Origin: Cinclus cinclus
Taxonomy: Eukaryota; Chordata; Aves; Passeriformes; Cinclidae
Assembly: GCF_963662255.1 (NCBI RefSeq)
Contig: NC_085084.1
Location: 955,501 to 1,019,500, forward strand
Direction: 5' to 3'
DNA length: 64,000 nucleotides
Shown here: in pieces, positions 40,277-53,900 of the stretch
Layout: the number at the start of each line of letters is the position of its first letter
Numbering within the stretch: position 1 is the first letter of the stretch
Notes under the pieces: generated by a model
Databases searched by the model: none
The model's input: only the letters and a program-made list of their open reading frames with translations
What the model was told of the DNA's origin: nothing
Made by a program: the position numbers and the translations under genes

Positions 40277-41503
40277 CATTATTATTAGTTTGTATTTTCT
40301 ACTATTAGAGAGTCCCTATTTTACTCAGACAAGATCTTACAAATCTGCATAGAGAGGGCAACGGCTCTTTTTTTTCAAGATCTGAGTGGAAAATATTTTC
40401 TCCTTTGTTTATTCTATTTTTCCTGTGCTGTACATGAGGATGAACATCCAGAGTATTAAAATAACTCAATCATTGTTTTAAAAAACAAACATGTGCGCCC
40501 GAGGGGAATAATCCTTCCTGAATTTCTTCCTCAGATCTATCCAGATCCAATTCTGAGAACTCTTTTTCTCTTACAGATGAGAGAGGAAGAGATGCACATG
40601 CTCTTGCTTCTTCATGTTTAAGGACTTCTTTCTAATTTCTCTTTGATATTTCGAATTGCGTGACGAGTTTCAACTATAATCTTTAAAAAATAGGTTTCTC
40701 TTTCTTAAGAAAAGGGGATTACTCTTCCTTCTGGAAAGGACAGAAAACAAACTAATCATGCTAAGGTTTTGTGGAACCTCTCCAAAGTTTGGGATGCACA
40801 GAAGCTGCACTTGAAGAGAGACATTAAGGGCTGGTTGGAGGTTTGCACCCGTATAAGGGTGATAAGGGATCAACTCACTTCCTCTGCATGGAATAGGTAT
40901 AAAAGTGGCAGAATTGGTACAAAAATGGCAGGGAAATACTTGGAGGGGGAGGGGGAAAAAAAAAAAGAGAGAACCAGTTTGTCCTTCTACAGTCAAGAGC
41001 ATAACCAGGACACCTGAAGCTGCAAAGAATGAACTGAGAGAAGACTGCTGAATGCAAATGCAATCAGTTCCAGGGGAAAAAAAGTCCAAATATATTTAGT
41101 AGTATCCTTTGTATTCTCTAATGTTGGTAATGACACTAACAAGACTTTCTTGAGAAATCAGACTACTTGACAGTATTAAGAAAAGTTTCTAAATCTTGAG
41201 CAGATATCAAATTAAAATTCCAAATCAATTCCATTACTATATTTGGATGCACAGCACACAGCACTGAACTAGTAAGCAAGTTCCTTGCACAAAAAAAAAA
41301 AAAGAAACATACTAAGGAACACCTAAAATTCTTCAAACTCAAGTTATATTGGTATTTGGGAATTCAGAGATTTTTTTTTCTAAAAACATGCTAGTATAAT
41401 AGGGCACATCTTTGACTGCTCTGACCTATTTTAATTCAACTTCTTGGTTTAAACATTTTCCATGTACAATCTTTGGTCATAAGGTTTTACTCACTCTACA
41501 GCC
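35763..41503. other. Intron stretch without recognised genes
   Basis: Between two CR1 copies. It contains an A/C-rich run near 35859-35882, AT-rich DNA around 37376-37435 with TATATA clusters, and the TTA microsatellite at 40225. A 139-codon minus-strand frame at 40670-41089 has no recognisable motif and is judged chance. Confidence 0.7.
40225..40288. repeat. (TTA)n trinucleotide microsatellite
   Basis: About twenty TTA/ATT units with a single interruption (ATTATCATTATT) near 40277. Long uninterrupted AT trinucleotide repeats like this are usually length-polymorphic. The poly-leucine frame through it is a repeat artefact. Confidence 0.95.
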
Positions 41504-41667
41504 TAAGCTGTGGCTGCCCCTGGATCCCTGGCAGTGCCCAAGGCCACGTTGGACACTGGGGCTGGAGCACTGGGACAGTGGGAGGTGTCCCTGCCATGGA
41601 TGGGGTGGGAATGGATGGGATTTGGGGTACCTCCCACCCCAACCATTCCAGATTTTTGTGATTCTAA
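41504..41667 (+). mobile_element. Short CR1 LINE 3' end
   Basis: A 164-bp copy starts AAGCTGTGGCTGCCCCTGG and runs through GGCAGTGCCCAAGGCCACG, GGACACTGGGGCTGGAGCAC, GGGAGGTGTCCCTGCC and GGGGTGGGAATGGATGGG, ending ACCATTCCAGA..TTGTGATTCTAAA. It closely matches the last part of the larger CR1 copy at 35585-35762 and belongs to the same subfamily. It is 5'-truncated, non-coding, and opposite in orientation to SSBP2. Confidence 0.85.
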
Positions 41668-43748
41668 AGAGTTGCAGCATTAAACTTCAAAAATCACCCT
41701 TTGAGGAGATTGGGGTTTTCTTCCCCATTTACTACCTGTGACAAAATCACTTACAAATATATTTGATTGAATATTTGACAGCAACAGAACTATGAACATC
41801 TGGGAAAATAAATGTTGCAAAATGGTCTGTACCCCTTTGGTTAAAATATACACAGAGCTTTCGTTACTTACGATTATGTGCAATGGTTTTGGTCTTGCTA
41901 TTGATTTATTTGGCAACTGATGTGTATGAGTTAAAGAGAGCAAAATGAACATTTTTTTTAAAGACTAATGCCAGGGAAGGTTGAGGTGTCTGCACAGGGC
42001 TTGTCCCCTGGGTACAGAGGGGCAGCAGCTGAGAGGCTGATGTGGAACAGATCCTATTTAGATGGGAAATTCTGGGAAAAGAGGTTGTCCTAGCTCTGCA
42101 AGTCAAGACATCCTCATGACATGTTAAGACCAGAATTCTTTTTTGCTCTGCCAAATATGATGAGGACTACATTGCACTGAACTGAACATATTCTTCTTAA
42201 TGACTCTAAGCAGGACTGTTTCTGAAGAAATCCCTAATTGGTCTTTCCAAGACAAGGCAAAAATAATTACAACATCAGATAAATACCCTGAATATTTCAG
42301 CTACCAGAACATCCAGGACTACAAAGAGAAGGACACAGAGAAACAGGACAAATCAAGGAAAGAAAGAGAAAATACTGACCACTACACAGGCAACAAACAA
42401 ACCATATTAACAGAGCATTTCCCTGGCTTTTAATGTATAAAAAAATTGAAAACAAACAAAACCCCCAATCTAGACACTAAAGTCAAGTTTAAAGATTAAT
42501 CTGGAGAATGGTAACAAGTGAAGCCTGAGAATATTGAGAGAGTTTCTCTTTAACAGAAAGGAAAAGCACAGGACTGAAATGACGCTTTGAAAATCTATGC
42601 AGGAAGGGCAAAAATAGTATTATGGCAGGTTATTAACTTTTTGTTGGTAACTGGTAACAGTAGAGTATGATCTCTGAAGCATGGAATCAACAACCAGCAG
42701 AGGAAATCACAAGGAAAGTGAGTACCAAGTTAGAGGCAGGATTTCTATAGAGGTGCTCTGGGTGCTACAACAATGCCAAATTTTTGAGGGCCAGAGAAAA
42801 GCACAACTCCATAATCAATATGTTGGTCAAGCACAGAGACAGTAATTTCAGCTCTACAGAAAAACCAGAATGAAAATATATATATGGTGACTCGGAAATA
42901 ACTGCAGATCTCAAGGCATTCCTGACTATGGCAAGGACAAGGGAAAGGAGATACCAAGTTTGAAAGGCTGAGGGCCAGGCAGTCAAAGAAGAAAATAGGA
43001 ATCTTAGTTATCCCGTTTCTTTAAAAAGGAAAGGTGCAAGAGAAAGGCTAGGATACTGATTTGGAGAAAATAAATTTTTGAAGATGTGAATAGATAGAGT
43101 TATAAAGACAGGAACTGTGTTTGTGTTTGGAACTGACCAAAGAGTGAATATACCCAGATGAAAAGGGGTAGAAAGATGAGAGAGGTAAAAAGATGAAGGG
43201 AAGTCACTGTAGGAACATCTGGAAAATCAGGAGGTGAACACACAGTCAAGCTATCAATGGCACTGAAGGAAGGACTGGCTTGGATGGAATGGATCAGACT
43301 TTTCACGTGAATAAAACAGATGAAATCTGAGTTGGAGAAGATCCCTCATGCCTGTGAAGGAAAGGTTCCCCAAACACACACAGTGAGTGGTGAAAAGCTG
43401 ATGACAGACAGTGATGTGGCTCAAGGAAAAGGAAATCAAAAGGAATATTTTTTGTGTGTATGTGTGTTTTTATAGAAAAGAAGGATTAAAAACCTTTAGT
43501 TATAAATCAGGGAGGAATAGCAATTAATAAGAGAAAGGTGAAGAACTATGCAAAGAATGCAAGAAAAGGAAGCTGAACAACTGGAACAAACAGCAGGAGA
43601 GCTACAACCCCTTCCTGAACCTGTGACAGAACAAAACTGAGCAGGGAGAGGGGAGAAGGCAGACCAAAGGAGGGGAAAGGTCACGCTGTGTGTCACTGTG
43701 CTCTGATTTTATTATTTGTAAGACATCAGTGTAATTATACAGAGAGAA

Positions 43749-43764
43749 GGGGGGGGGGGGGGGG
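43749..43764. repeat. Poly-G tract (16 G)
   Basis: A run of sixteen G on the plus strand after AGAGAGAA. It is the left edge of a purine-biased zone that also includes the GA repeat at 43882-43913. Its length is likely unreliable in sequencing. Confidence 0.9.
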
Positions 43765-43878
43765 AACGACAATGGCCAAGAGTTCAGCAAGGATTCAAGA
43801 GAGCCAAGGGAGCTGTTGGGGGATGTGGAGATGTGAAACTGGTCGGTGCAGGGATGGCAGAGCTGGAGGGACAGAGAA

Positions 43879-43881
<3 letters not shown>

Positions 43882-43913
<32 letters not shown>
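43882..43913. repeat. (GA)n microsatellite
   Basis: Sixteen GA units, a TC repeat on the gene's strand. They follow GACAGAGAAAGC and are followed by GGAGCTGGATC. Such mirror-symmetric purine tracts can form triplex DNA and GA tracts bind GAGA-type factors. The open frames with Ser-Leu or Arg-Glu runs here come from the repeat. Confidence 0.95.
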
Positions 43914-43915
<2 letters not shown>

Positions 43916-46900
43916 CTGGATCTGTGTCCAGAGGAAGCGGGGCTGGCCGCAGGATTTCCGCAGGGATCCGGCGCTGCCGCAGCCCACGGGAGGAAGCGGA
44001 TGCTGGGAGCCTGCCAGGGACAGCAGTTGGTAGGGGGGAAAAAGAGAGGACAGCACGATTTACCCAAGAGCTCTGTTCAAATATGTGGTTAGAGGAGGAC
44101 AAACCTGGGAGTCAGAGCAAACAAGGCGAGGACCTGCAGTGTTTGCTCCTGCAGAGCTGGGCTGGCTGGGGATTTCACATCTTGCTGTCACAGACTGCAC
44201 TAGGGGGGAAAACAAATGATGGATGTGCAAGCAGAGGACCACGACATTAATTACCTTAAAATATCAATTATCTCCAGAAAATCTCCCCTTTGATCTGGCG
44301 AATCCCAGTTTCTCAGTGGTACAAACACACAGAGTTGGAGGCTCATGAGCTGTTCTTGCACATCTGAGCCACCTTGATCCAGAAGTGGTTTTGATGCCAC
44401 TCTCAACACCACAAGTTCTCAACAGGAACAGTGAATTTCCCATCTTCAGTTTCACATTCCAGCAGGTCAACATTCAAGCAGTTCCTGTTCCCATCCAGCA
44501 CACAGTTGCAGGTTTAAATACCCTCTTCCTCCTCCTCCTTCAGACTCTGAGAGGAGCAGCAATATAAATTCTGGAACAAGAGATTGCTTTCAGCACCAGT
44601 GCTGTTGAAAGATATGGGTGGGCCTGACATTATTTCACCAATTGAAAACTGAAATTAGGGACAGATCTTCTGTGAGACATATGTATTACAATGCCTGCAT
44701 TCATCAGATACATTTATGTATGTATGTTTATGTATCTTGCAGACGTAATTTCAGTTTCACTGCAGTGCAATCCCGCAATAAATACTATCTTTATTGGGGG
44801 CAAAAAGAAAAAAATAAGTGAAGAAAAGGTTACCTAAAACTACTTCCAAAAATTACTCTTTCAATAGTCAGCTGGAAAATTCAACTTCAGGTCCAACAAC
44901 ACTGATTTTTTATAAGGGGCTCTATACATTGCCCTATGGAAAATACTATCTTGGGTCTTGATCTTATCCTGGGAGTTTAAATTGCGGGCTTTTTAAGTAC
45001 TCCAAATCCTAAACAGCCTTGCAGCAGACCCTCCAAATGTCCAATATAGTGGCACTGAAGTAGCAGATTTACAAATCAGGACCTGACCATTTAGGTCCTT
45101 GTTTTATCCCCAGTCCTCCTGAAATTCCCAGGAACTCTACTATAACATGGGAAACCAGATTTTGCTGGAGAGCAATGAATTTACAAATTTTTATGTGTTA
45201 GACTTTGTGCTGGGAGCAGTGTTTGAGGACCATGTACAGACACAGTGCCTCTTAATATGAAAAAAGGGGCTTTATACTAGTCAGCAAATTAAAGCTTGGT
45301 TCCAGCACACCAGTACAAAAGTACCACAGAACATGAATTACTCAACACAATTCAGCATCTCATTCTGCATCTACAAAAATAAAAAGTACTACAGTGACAC
45401 AGCGTGTGCTGATTGCATATCTTCATAAATAAAAGAAAGAAAAAAAAAAGAAAACCCCACTGGAAAAACTGAAATATAGAAAAGAACAGCAGCTACTTTA
45501 GGCAGCAGATTTAACTTTCTGGTTACAATAAAGAACTCTCAATTTTGGGGGTGCTGTTTAATTAAAAAGCTACCAACAAGACCACAGATACACGCAATAT
45601 TGGTTGGTTGTGATCAATACCTAGCACAGCAATTAAAACTAAAGCCTTTTCCACAGGCTGACACTGGATATAGGGCTCATTTCTAAATTTCTTCCATTCC
45701 ATAACAAGTTTTGACTTCAGCAGCTGCTCCAGTACAAAAACCCCTCTACAATATTAAAGCTGCAAACTGCTGAGCAACTGAAACAAAGAATATTGACAGC
45801 ACTGCTTGGGTCCCCAAAGAGAACATTTAGAAACCAAGTAACTGGAAATGAGACTTGAACCAATTCTATGGTTCATCAAACATGTGCAATAATATTTGAT
45901 TCTAGTGCAGTTACAGGGAGTGAATCAGAATGTCTGTCAGCCTGGGATTAAAAATTAAAGCAGAGGCCTTGGCTTGTCAGGAATTCATGTTGTTAAGGTA
46001 AAAAAAAAGGAGAAACATATATTTTAAAAGCAAAATCACTGATCAGTGAAGGATCATCACCACAATGTGACAGTGGGTTGAGAAAAAGAGGAGAAAATGT
46101 GTGTATTTTGTCAAGGTTGATAGCCAGTTTGAAGACTGACATTTCAGCATGCTTGAAAGCAATAGTTGAGACTTTTTTTTACTGTTTTTATAAAGATACA
46201 AGTGGTTTGTTACATCACTAAAGTGTATGATGAGATATCTTGCTTGCACACAGCAAAGCTGACACAAAATAAAAGCGTCAACTAACTTACCTTAAAACAG
46301 CTTCAGAGAAGTCAGGATTGAGCTCATAAACAAAGGGGCATAAAGCACAGGTCTGGAATGGTGAGTTAGGGAAGGAAAACACAGCCAAAAGAAGAATCTC
46401 TGCTTTTGGGGTATTTATCACAGAGAAGGGTGTTTAGAGTGATCATCTCATCTCTGCGAATATTATCTAAGTTTAAATAAACCAAAACAATAAATTTTAG
46501 AATAATAATAATTTAAAATCATAGTTTAAACAATGTATTTCCTGATCTGTAAAGGAAGCCATGGTGTTTCAGTGCTTCATGGGAATGGGGGGGGGGAAGG
46601 TGCAACCAAAAGCAACTCCCACAATTATTGCTCATTAGTTAAATCAGAATTACAGCTCAATTCTGGCAATTTGTGCAAAACCAGTACAGAAATGGCTTTT
46701 TATGCAGCAGCCAAATGCCTGCCAGAGTTTGTAAGCCACAGCACCACTAGGAACAGTAGGTTCAAAACCTCCTTCTCTTCCATAAAGGGAAATACTCCCA
46801 AATGCAAGAAGCACTCCAATTTTCGATCAAATGATGACGAAAACTTCGGGAGGCTCTAGGACACATCTTCTGTGTCATGGAAAGAACTTGCAAGAAACTG

Positions 46901-47289
46901 TTGTATTTTTGATTACTTATAAATAAATATGTTCGGGGATTTCCAAGTTTAATTTACTATACGTTGGTCTCTGAAAAACAGTATAAATTAGCAATGGCAC
47001 TCTAAAAATATTTTTAAAGTCACTGTTCTTTTCTTTTGTACTGAGCTTCACTGTTTCAGGACCAGTTCTATTAATTATAATAATTCATAGGGTCTAGAAT
47101 ACCAAGTATTTCTGCACTACTCCTACCCTGATGTAATGTAATTGATGAATCAGCACCAGCAAGGGTTTACTAAACCTTTTTATTTCTGTGGAAATCACAC
47201 TTGAGGATTAACAACTCCCAACAGTATTTTATGTTTCTGAAGTTTCCCTGAAAACAACCAGAGGAACCAAATGTCACCACCATGACCTC

Positions 47290-47315
47290 AAAAAAAAAAA
47301 AAAAAAAAAAAAAAA
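47290..47315. repeat. Poly-A tract (26 A)
   Basis: Twenty-six A residues after CACCATGACCTC and before GATTAGAAGCCCC. No recognisable retrocopy precedes it on the plus strand, so it may be a simple repeat or the tail of an unrecognised retroposon. Confidence 0.9.
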
Positions 47316-47877
47316 GATTAGAAGCCCCAGGGTGAAATAAAGCACCAGCCAATGGCACAGGAGTTAAAATGTTCAAGGAAATGACGTGTCCATGAGACAA
47401 AAATGGACACGTTCTGCAGCTCCAACAGCTCCATGGTTTGATTACTCAGCAAAACTGCAAAACAGAAATTACTACCAAAAAAAGACAATTCTAACTTACA
47501 AAATTGCCTGTTTAGGCAATGGTTGAGCAGAAATGCTTACACCACCACAAGCAATAATTCAGTTTCTGCTACCAGTCAATAGCCTAACAAATGCAGCATT
47601 TTCCAGGCCCTGTTTAATCATGTTGGCACACATTTTCTAAGATAGCTTCTAGTCACTAATAAATCTAGTATGTAAATACATATTTAGGTCTTGCAGTATT
47701 TCCTTTGACCTCAACCTGAAAGTCTGAAAACTGAGAGCAATCTATTTTGGATTATTGTGTTTTACTGTAACTTTTCTAAACTAAGAAGTTCCTGACAAAA
47801 CCAGGATGCACCAACTCTTTTATGTGACTGTCTTAGAGTTTGGTTAATCCAATAATCCAGTAACAGGCCTGTATTTA

Positions 47878-47927
47878 AGAAAAATAAAAAGAAAAGAAAA
47901 AAGAAGAAGAAAAAAAGAAAGAAAAGG
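47878..47927. repeat. Purine tract (pyrimidine tract in the SSBP2 transcript)
   Basis: Fifty bases of almost pure A/G (AAGAAAAATAAAAAGAAAAG, then AAAAAAGAAGAAGAAAAAAA). In the transcribed orientation this becomes a long CU-rich tract that ends at ATTTTTCTTAAATACAG, so it resembles a powerful splice-acceptor/PTB-binding tract. See findings. Confidence 0.85.
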
Positions 47928-50900
47928 CTCTTTGTTAAGAAAAGAGATTATTACTAGATAAATACCCTAACTCAGCCTCTTGAACAGGCAGCTTGATTTA
48001 TGGCAGCTGGAGCACCTCTGGAGTTCATCTCATGTCAGGAACAGCTGCTGCAGACTCCACATTTTTATGTCAAAAAAATAAAAGAAGAAAAAAAGAACCA
48101 CTGACAGGGTACTTATATTAACATGTACCGGTAGCTAAAATTTAGGCAGGCATAGCTGAGATTTAATTCATGATGTCAGAATCATCAGAACACAAATTAC
48201 TACCTGTTTCAGCTCCTGCTCTCTTTAAATGTATTTTTAAGGCACAGAACAAACCCAGAGGTTTTATCACCTTTCAAACCTTATAGTTGGTGTTAATAAT
48301 GTTAACTGGGTTGTTTCCAGTTGACACTATCAACAAATCATCACTGTTATGTGTTTGGGTAGTGGGAAAATTGAGAAGAAAGCAGAAAATAAGCATACCA
48401 AGGTGATAATTATTTTCTCTTATATTTTTTTAAGTCACAGGCTGCTCAAAAGTGAATGCTACACTGTTTGTTGAGGGCTTTCTAGCTTACAAATGTAAAC
48501 TAACCCAAAAATTGTCACTGAAAAACACTGCAAAGACTGAGGTGTGGTCTAAGAAACTCTTCTGGAAGGATGTAAAGGTTCTGCACAACAAAATTTGCGT
48601 GTCTATATGGGATTTAGGTGCAGCACAGCTGAACACATGTATTCAGTAAAATCCACCTCCATAAACCCCTAATTCTCTCAACCAGGTAGCTCGAGAGGTG
48701 CCTGAGTGCCACAGCAGCATCACAGAGACATTTCTTGGATGGATATCTCGGACAGACAACTCAGCTGCAACTGCTGGAGTTTAGGGGGAACGTAAAGCAA
48801 CCAAAAATAGGCTTTTAAACAGGATCTTAAACTACAGATTACCCTTTGTAAACCTGTTACCCATACTGCACAGAAATGGAAAGTTACATGTGTTTGTGTG
48901 TTTTAGTGGCAACAGAAAAAAAGTAGAGTTATTAATGATAAATGAGAACTACATTTCACCCAATGGTGTGAAATGGCATCTGGTAACAGGGTAGAACACT
49001 AAAAAACTATTAAAGCCCTCTTCTGCAATCACCCTCTTGGATACCCTTAGCCTTCAATACCATTTGCTTGTGCTAATTTGGAATTCAGGAAGCTGAACAG
49101 AAACAATGCCAGCTTTACTGAGGAAATTTCTTTCTTTTGGTACCTAATTATTTTCCACCATTCACTCAGGTCATGTTTTCTAAATAATCAAACTAAAAAA
49201 GTTTTTTTGTTTTTTTTTTTTTTAATAATGAAAGGTTAGCTCCTTGTGCAATTTAAGGAACGTGATATAGGGAACAGGAGTATCAACAAAACCCTTCACA
49301 TACTATAGTGCTGCAACAATAAATAGCAATACCTGTCTTGCTCCAGGAAGAAGAAATTCTGCATATTATCAGGATAAGACAGCAAGGATGTCAAGTAGCT
49401 ACATTTTTTCCTTTCCTACATTTGAAGAGGAAATTCAATGCATGTTAACCATACAGCAACGGGTAGACAGCAGCTGGAGCAAGAAAAATAAAGCAATTGG
49501 CAATGTAAACACATCGTGTGCACAGAGTAACACAAAAATATGAAAAAACAGGGAAAATAAACAAAAAACTACAAATTAGATCATAAGATGGAGCAAAAAG
49601 CTTTCTGCAGGGATATCTAAGGGTTTTCCAGCAGCCACCCTTTAACAATTTTGTCCTTGTAAAGAGAAATTTTGATACTTTCTTCACAATAGAGAAAACT
49701 GGAAAAGGGTGTCTTTGTGTCAAATACATAGAAAAAAATCCAGATGAAATAAATTAATAGTTTTGGTACAGAGAAGTAACTCTAAAATTGAACAGTAAAC
49801 AGGAATGACCCTCTGCATTTGTACTGTTTTCTGTGACCCTGCTACTGCAAACATGTGTGACTCTAATCAGAGTATTCACACATAAAATGCTACTCAACCA
49901 TGAAATTGTTTGCCAGGCGAGGGCCAGAGTCCCTGATCCTGCTGTTGGACCTGTCCAGGCAGATCCCAACATCTGTGCAGAGCTGGGATCAAGCCAACGG
50001 GGTCGTGCTCCACAGGAACTCACTGCCTGCTTTTACAAATCTCACTGAAATCCTACTTGTGTAAAACCAATTTATTAAGTGAAATGTTGCAGTCAGCTGT
50101 ATGCATATGCACAGTCTGTGCATTTTCTGCCAGTCTTTGAAAACAGAAAAGACATTAAAATTCACCTCAGGGGTTAAATTATTCCCTTAATTATCTACTA
50201 CTTAAGATCTCAGTACATTTCAGGCTAAAATTTAGGTATGCAATATGTAAATCAGATCTGAAAGCAGAACTGGAAAATGTTTTCCAGATCCTTATGTCTC
50301 AGAAGATAATATTTATTATCCACCTTATAGAGAACTTTGTCTTCCACTTCCTGTGTCAGAGAAAACCAGAGAGGTCATGCACCTCTTCTGGTGTGAATTA
50401 TGCACAGAACTACTTTCTTGGGTAAATGAGCCTCTGATGGGTTACAGACTGCTGCATCTGAATTTTGTTACAGGTGTCCTCCCTAAGTGGCATAAAACCA
50501 GTCTGTGGATGTTGCTGTGACAGCACTTTGGAGATGTACACTGAAGTTAAAGGGGGGTCACACTAGAACAGGCTGCAGGAACAAAGTGCAGTGCAGACTT
50601 CCACCTTAAGTCAAGTTTAATATTTTTTATTCTCCTTGATTATACCACAACCTCCATTTTTCTCTATAGGGAGAAAATGGAGTTGAAATATTTTATCTAT
50701 CTGTATACACTGCTGGTTTACTGTTTTCAGTGGTTATCATATTTGGAATGCAGAGATCTCAAAATGCTTTCCTCTAAAATCTGCAGACCTACGCGTTTCC
50801 TCCCAAGCACTACATCCTTTGCAGGCCCAAGGATCTCTTAAACATGAGTGCCTGTAACACTCAGGCCTTAATTCTGCAGGAAATTCAGAAAGTCCATTAT

Positions 50901-53900
50901 ATGCTCGGTGTGACTCGTGTTATGTAATGTACATCTCATATTTAGTTTGGTGTTTGGATGTGACAGTTCTAGTCAGCCATGGATATCCGTGTTCCCTCCA
51001 GAGGCCTCCCTGCCTTTCCTCCTCATTACTTCACTTTTCACCACCTCTCATAAGGCATTTGTTGTTCAGCTGTTCTTATTAAGAGCCGCACGTCTCCTGC
51101 AATTTGTGATCTTCAGGATTCATCTTTCATCATATTAGAGAGCAGATGGAAGTTGTAAGTCCTTGGATTTTCCAGAAATGTGCTAAGCAAGTCTGAAATG
51201 AGTCACTTAGACGTATTAACGGAGCAGTCGAGCTGATAACAAAATCTGTGTTTGGCATATTGTGCAGACATAAGACTCTCACTTTCACTTTTGCTTTTCA
51301 TAAGGCTAAAGAAGATTGCATTTAGGTGAAGTGCCTCCAGCCTAGGCAAACAGGAAAAGGAAAATGCTTAACCTGGTGCAGATAAAGGCATGGCCACGCA
51401 CCAGAGGCAGCTCTGCTGTTGTTTTTTCCCCAAGCTGGAAATGAAACTCTAGATCATTTTAGTAGGGAGGTAGTGTAAGAATGGATCTTTATTTGAAAGC
51501 TTTCAGGGGCAGTTATGGAAAGGGCCCACTCACACAGGGGTGATACATTTTACAGGTTTTAGGAAATTAGTATGATTGATGAAAAGCACCAATTAGGAGG
51601 ACGAGTGGTGATGGAATTCCATCCAGGCTGGAGTCTTCCTCTTGGCACTAGCTGTCCTTTGTCCATAAAAGTTATCTCCAAGAGCCATTTCCAACCTTTG
51701 CAGTCAGAAAGAACTAAGAGAGGATAGGGGCCCTGTACCCCCTGGGGCTTGGAGTTCTAGAATCTGTCTTTTTGATTAGGGAAAGGGCATGGAAAATTAC
51801 TGGGAAAACGAGCCACTCATGCAACAGGCTACAGAGCTACAAATGTGTGTGTGAAGAATAAAAAACACCCTTGTCCTCAGCCCAAGGAGATCTGACCTGC
51901 TAAAGTGGGACTGCTCAGCGCAAACCCCTGGACCAAAAACATCAGGAGCAATCCTGGTGTGGAAGATGAGCCATCAGGAGGAAGAGCAGGAGGAGGAGGA
52001 AGAATGTGTGGGGGCAGCAGGCTCTGGCAAGGCTTAACCCAGCAGCTGCTCCCTATTGATCAAATGTTTGTGCAGCACTCTGTTGATGTAGGGCATTATG
52101 TACAATCAGTGTTAAATATTAATGCCAGAGAATCTCCGACCCTAAATTCAGAGTCAGCCCATTTAACATTGCCACTGTTACTAAGCTACCACTTGACCTC
52201 CTTTAGTGACGTTCTGGAGTGCTGTAAGAACATCCTGTGTGCACTCTGCCATGAGTAAGGATGATCTGCACGTCAACAGTGACAAGGAAAATGTTTTTAA
52301 ATACAACTACTAAAACAAGGGCATTTCTCAATGATACTTACTCTTACAGTAGGCTGCATCTTCTCACTCTTAAAGGTGAAACAAATTCAAAATAAACAAA
52401 GCTTCTACAGCTTTTGAGGAAATGTCTCAAATCCAGAAGGTTTACACTTCTGTATATTGAATTATTAGATTTTTAACACACCCCATGAAGTGCGTGTATA
52501 TGCATAAGTGCCTTCATTTGTAAAAGAAAAAATATCCCCTTTCCTCTGAAACCTTGATTTTAAGTTCACTCCAAATGCTGAAGTTTAAAATTTGAACTGT
52601 AATACACCTTTCACTATGGTAGCATAAATAATCCATTACAGCAAATGAAAAAATTAAAATTTGAATGAGCAGAGTTCATTCAATTGCAAGACATTTTGCA
52701 CAAGATACATTTAACAACATTACTCTGAGAAATGGCTGAAGTTAACAGTTGCTCATTAGGATGGCCACACCGAAAAGAAATTGCAGTACCCTGGGACTTC
52801 CACTGAACTGGTCAGAAATTTCCTGTGGAGCTTTCTTCCAGGCAATGACACATGTCACAACTTCAGAGCAGAAGGACCTCAGCTTTAATTCTAAAGCAAG
52901 TCCTTGACTTGAGAATGCAGAGAAATGAATCCATGGAGACACCTATCATGAACTAAACTATCTAGTATGTTAACAGTCTGTCCATCAACATTAAGGAAAA
53001 ACAACAAACTTACAAACAGATTTCACTTATGTTTTTTTTAAAAAAAGTAATCTACTGTAGAAGGCTGTGAAGCAGCCTGAGCATTCCAGCCACTTCCCTT
53101 TGCCTTTCAGCCTCTACCTCAACCATGTGAATTCCACATTATCTCTTCAACCACTCACTTCTCCCTTAACTTCCTGAGCCTTCACATCCCCCTCCTCTCC
53201 TCCAAGCAAAAGAAAACCAATTTTTGTCCCATTTCATAAATTTGGCATGGTTCTGCATACAGTATATGTAAATCTTTTTCGTGCTCCACTCTACATAAAT
53301 TCTACTTTTTTCACACAGAGTGTTCCCAAAGCCTACCCTCATTAAAATGGCTATTATCTCCCATTGTTTTCAATGAAAATGAAGCTAAAATGGTTGTTAG
53401 AAAAGAGGAAAAAGAAAGAAATGTGTCCACTGCCTCCCTCTGGGAACCATGAAAGTGGAGCTAAATTACCTTTGGGGAAATAGTGGCTCCTTATCCTGTC
53501 TGAGGCCTCCACTGAGCTCAAACTAATTAACCATTTTACTTCTAAATTCCAAGGAAATTAAATATTCACTCAAAGAAGAAGAGCAATTGGAATTTTGGAG
53601 AGGAAATGCTACTTGTTCTCTCTGAAACAAGTGGCTGAGTTCTCACATTAAAAGAGAAGCAACACACAAAATTACCTGGGAAATTACCTCTATAAAGAGA
53701 AAAATTATGTTGGCTGTAAGAAGCAACACATTTCTGCATCAGAGCTTAAAATTAACATTTGTGACACAGAGCAGTTCAAATCCAAGCATTATATTTTCAA
53801 CTAATTTATGGGAAGGGATGATGAAAGAGGATGGTATGAGCAGAACAAGCACATCTTCCCTCCTCATGAAAATGTGAGAATGAGAATTCAACTGGAAGAT

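Noticed and set aside
40670..41089. 139-codon minus-strand open frame
   Set aside because: No recognisable domain; partly low-complexity Phe/Leu/Pro from an A-rich plus-strand tract; no flanking splice signals that make it an exon.
43602..44102. 166-codon minus-strand open frame and overlapping plus-strand frames
   Set aside because: The length comes from the GA repeat (Ser-Leu or Arg-Glu runs in all frames) and poly-G tract; no domain, and no splice structure supports it.
51905..52258. 117-codon plus-strand open frame
   Set aside because: No recognisable domain, biased Gly/Arg start from a purine-rich stretch, and antisense to SSBP2; within the range of chance frames here.
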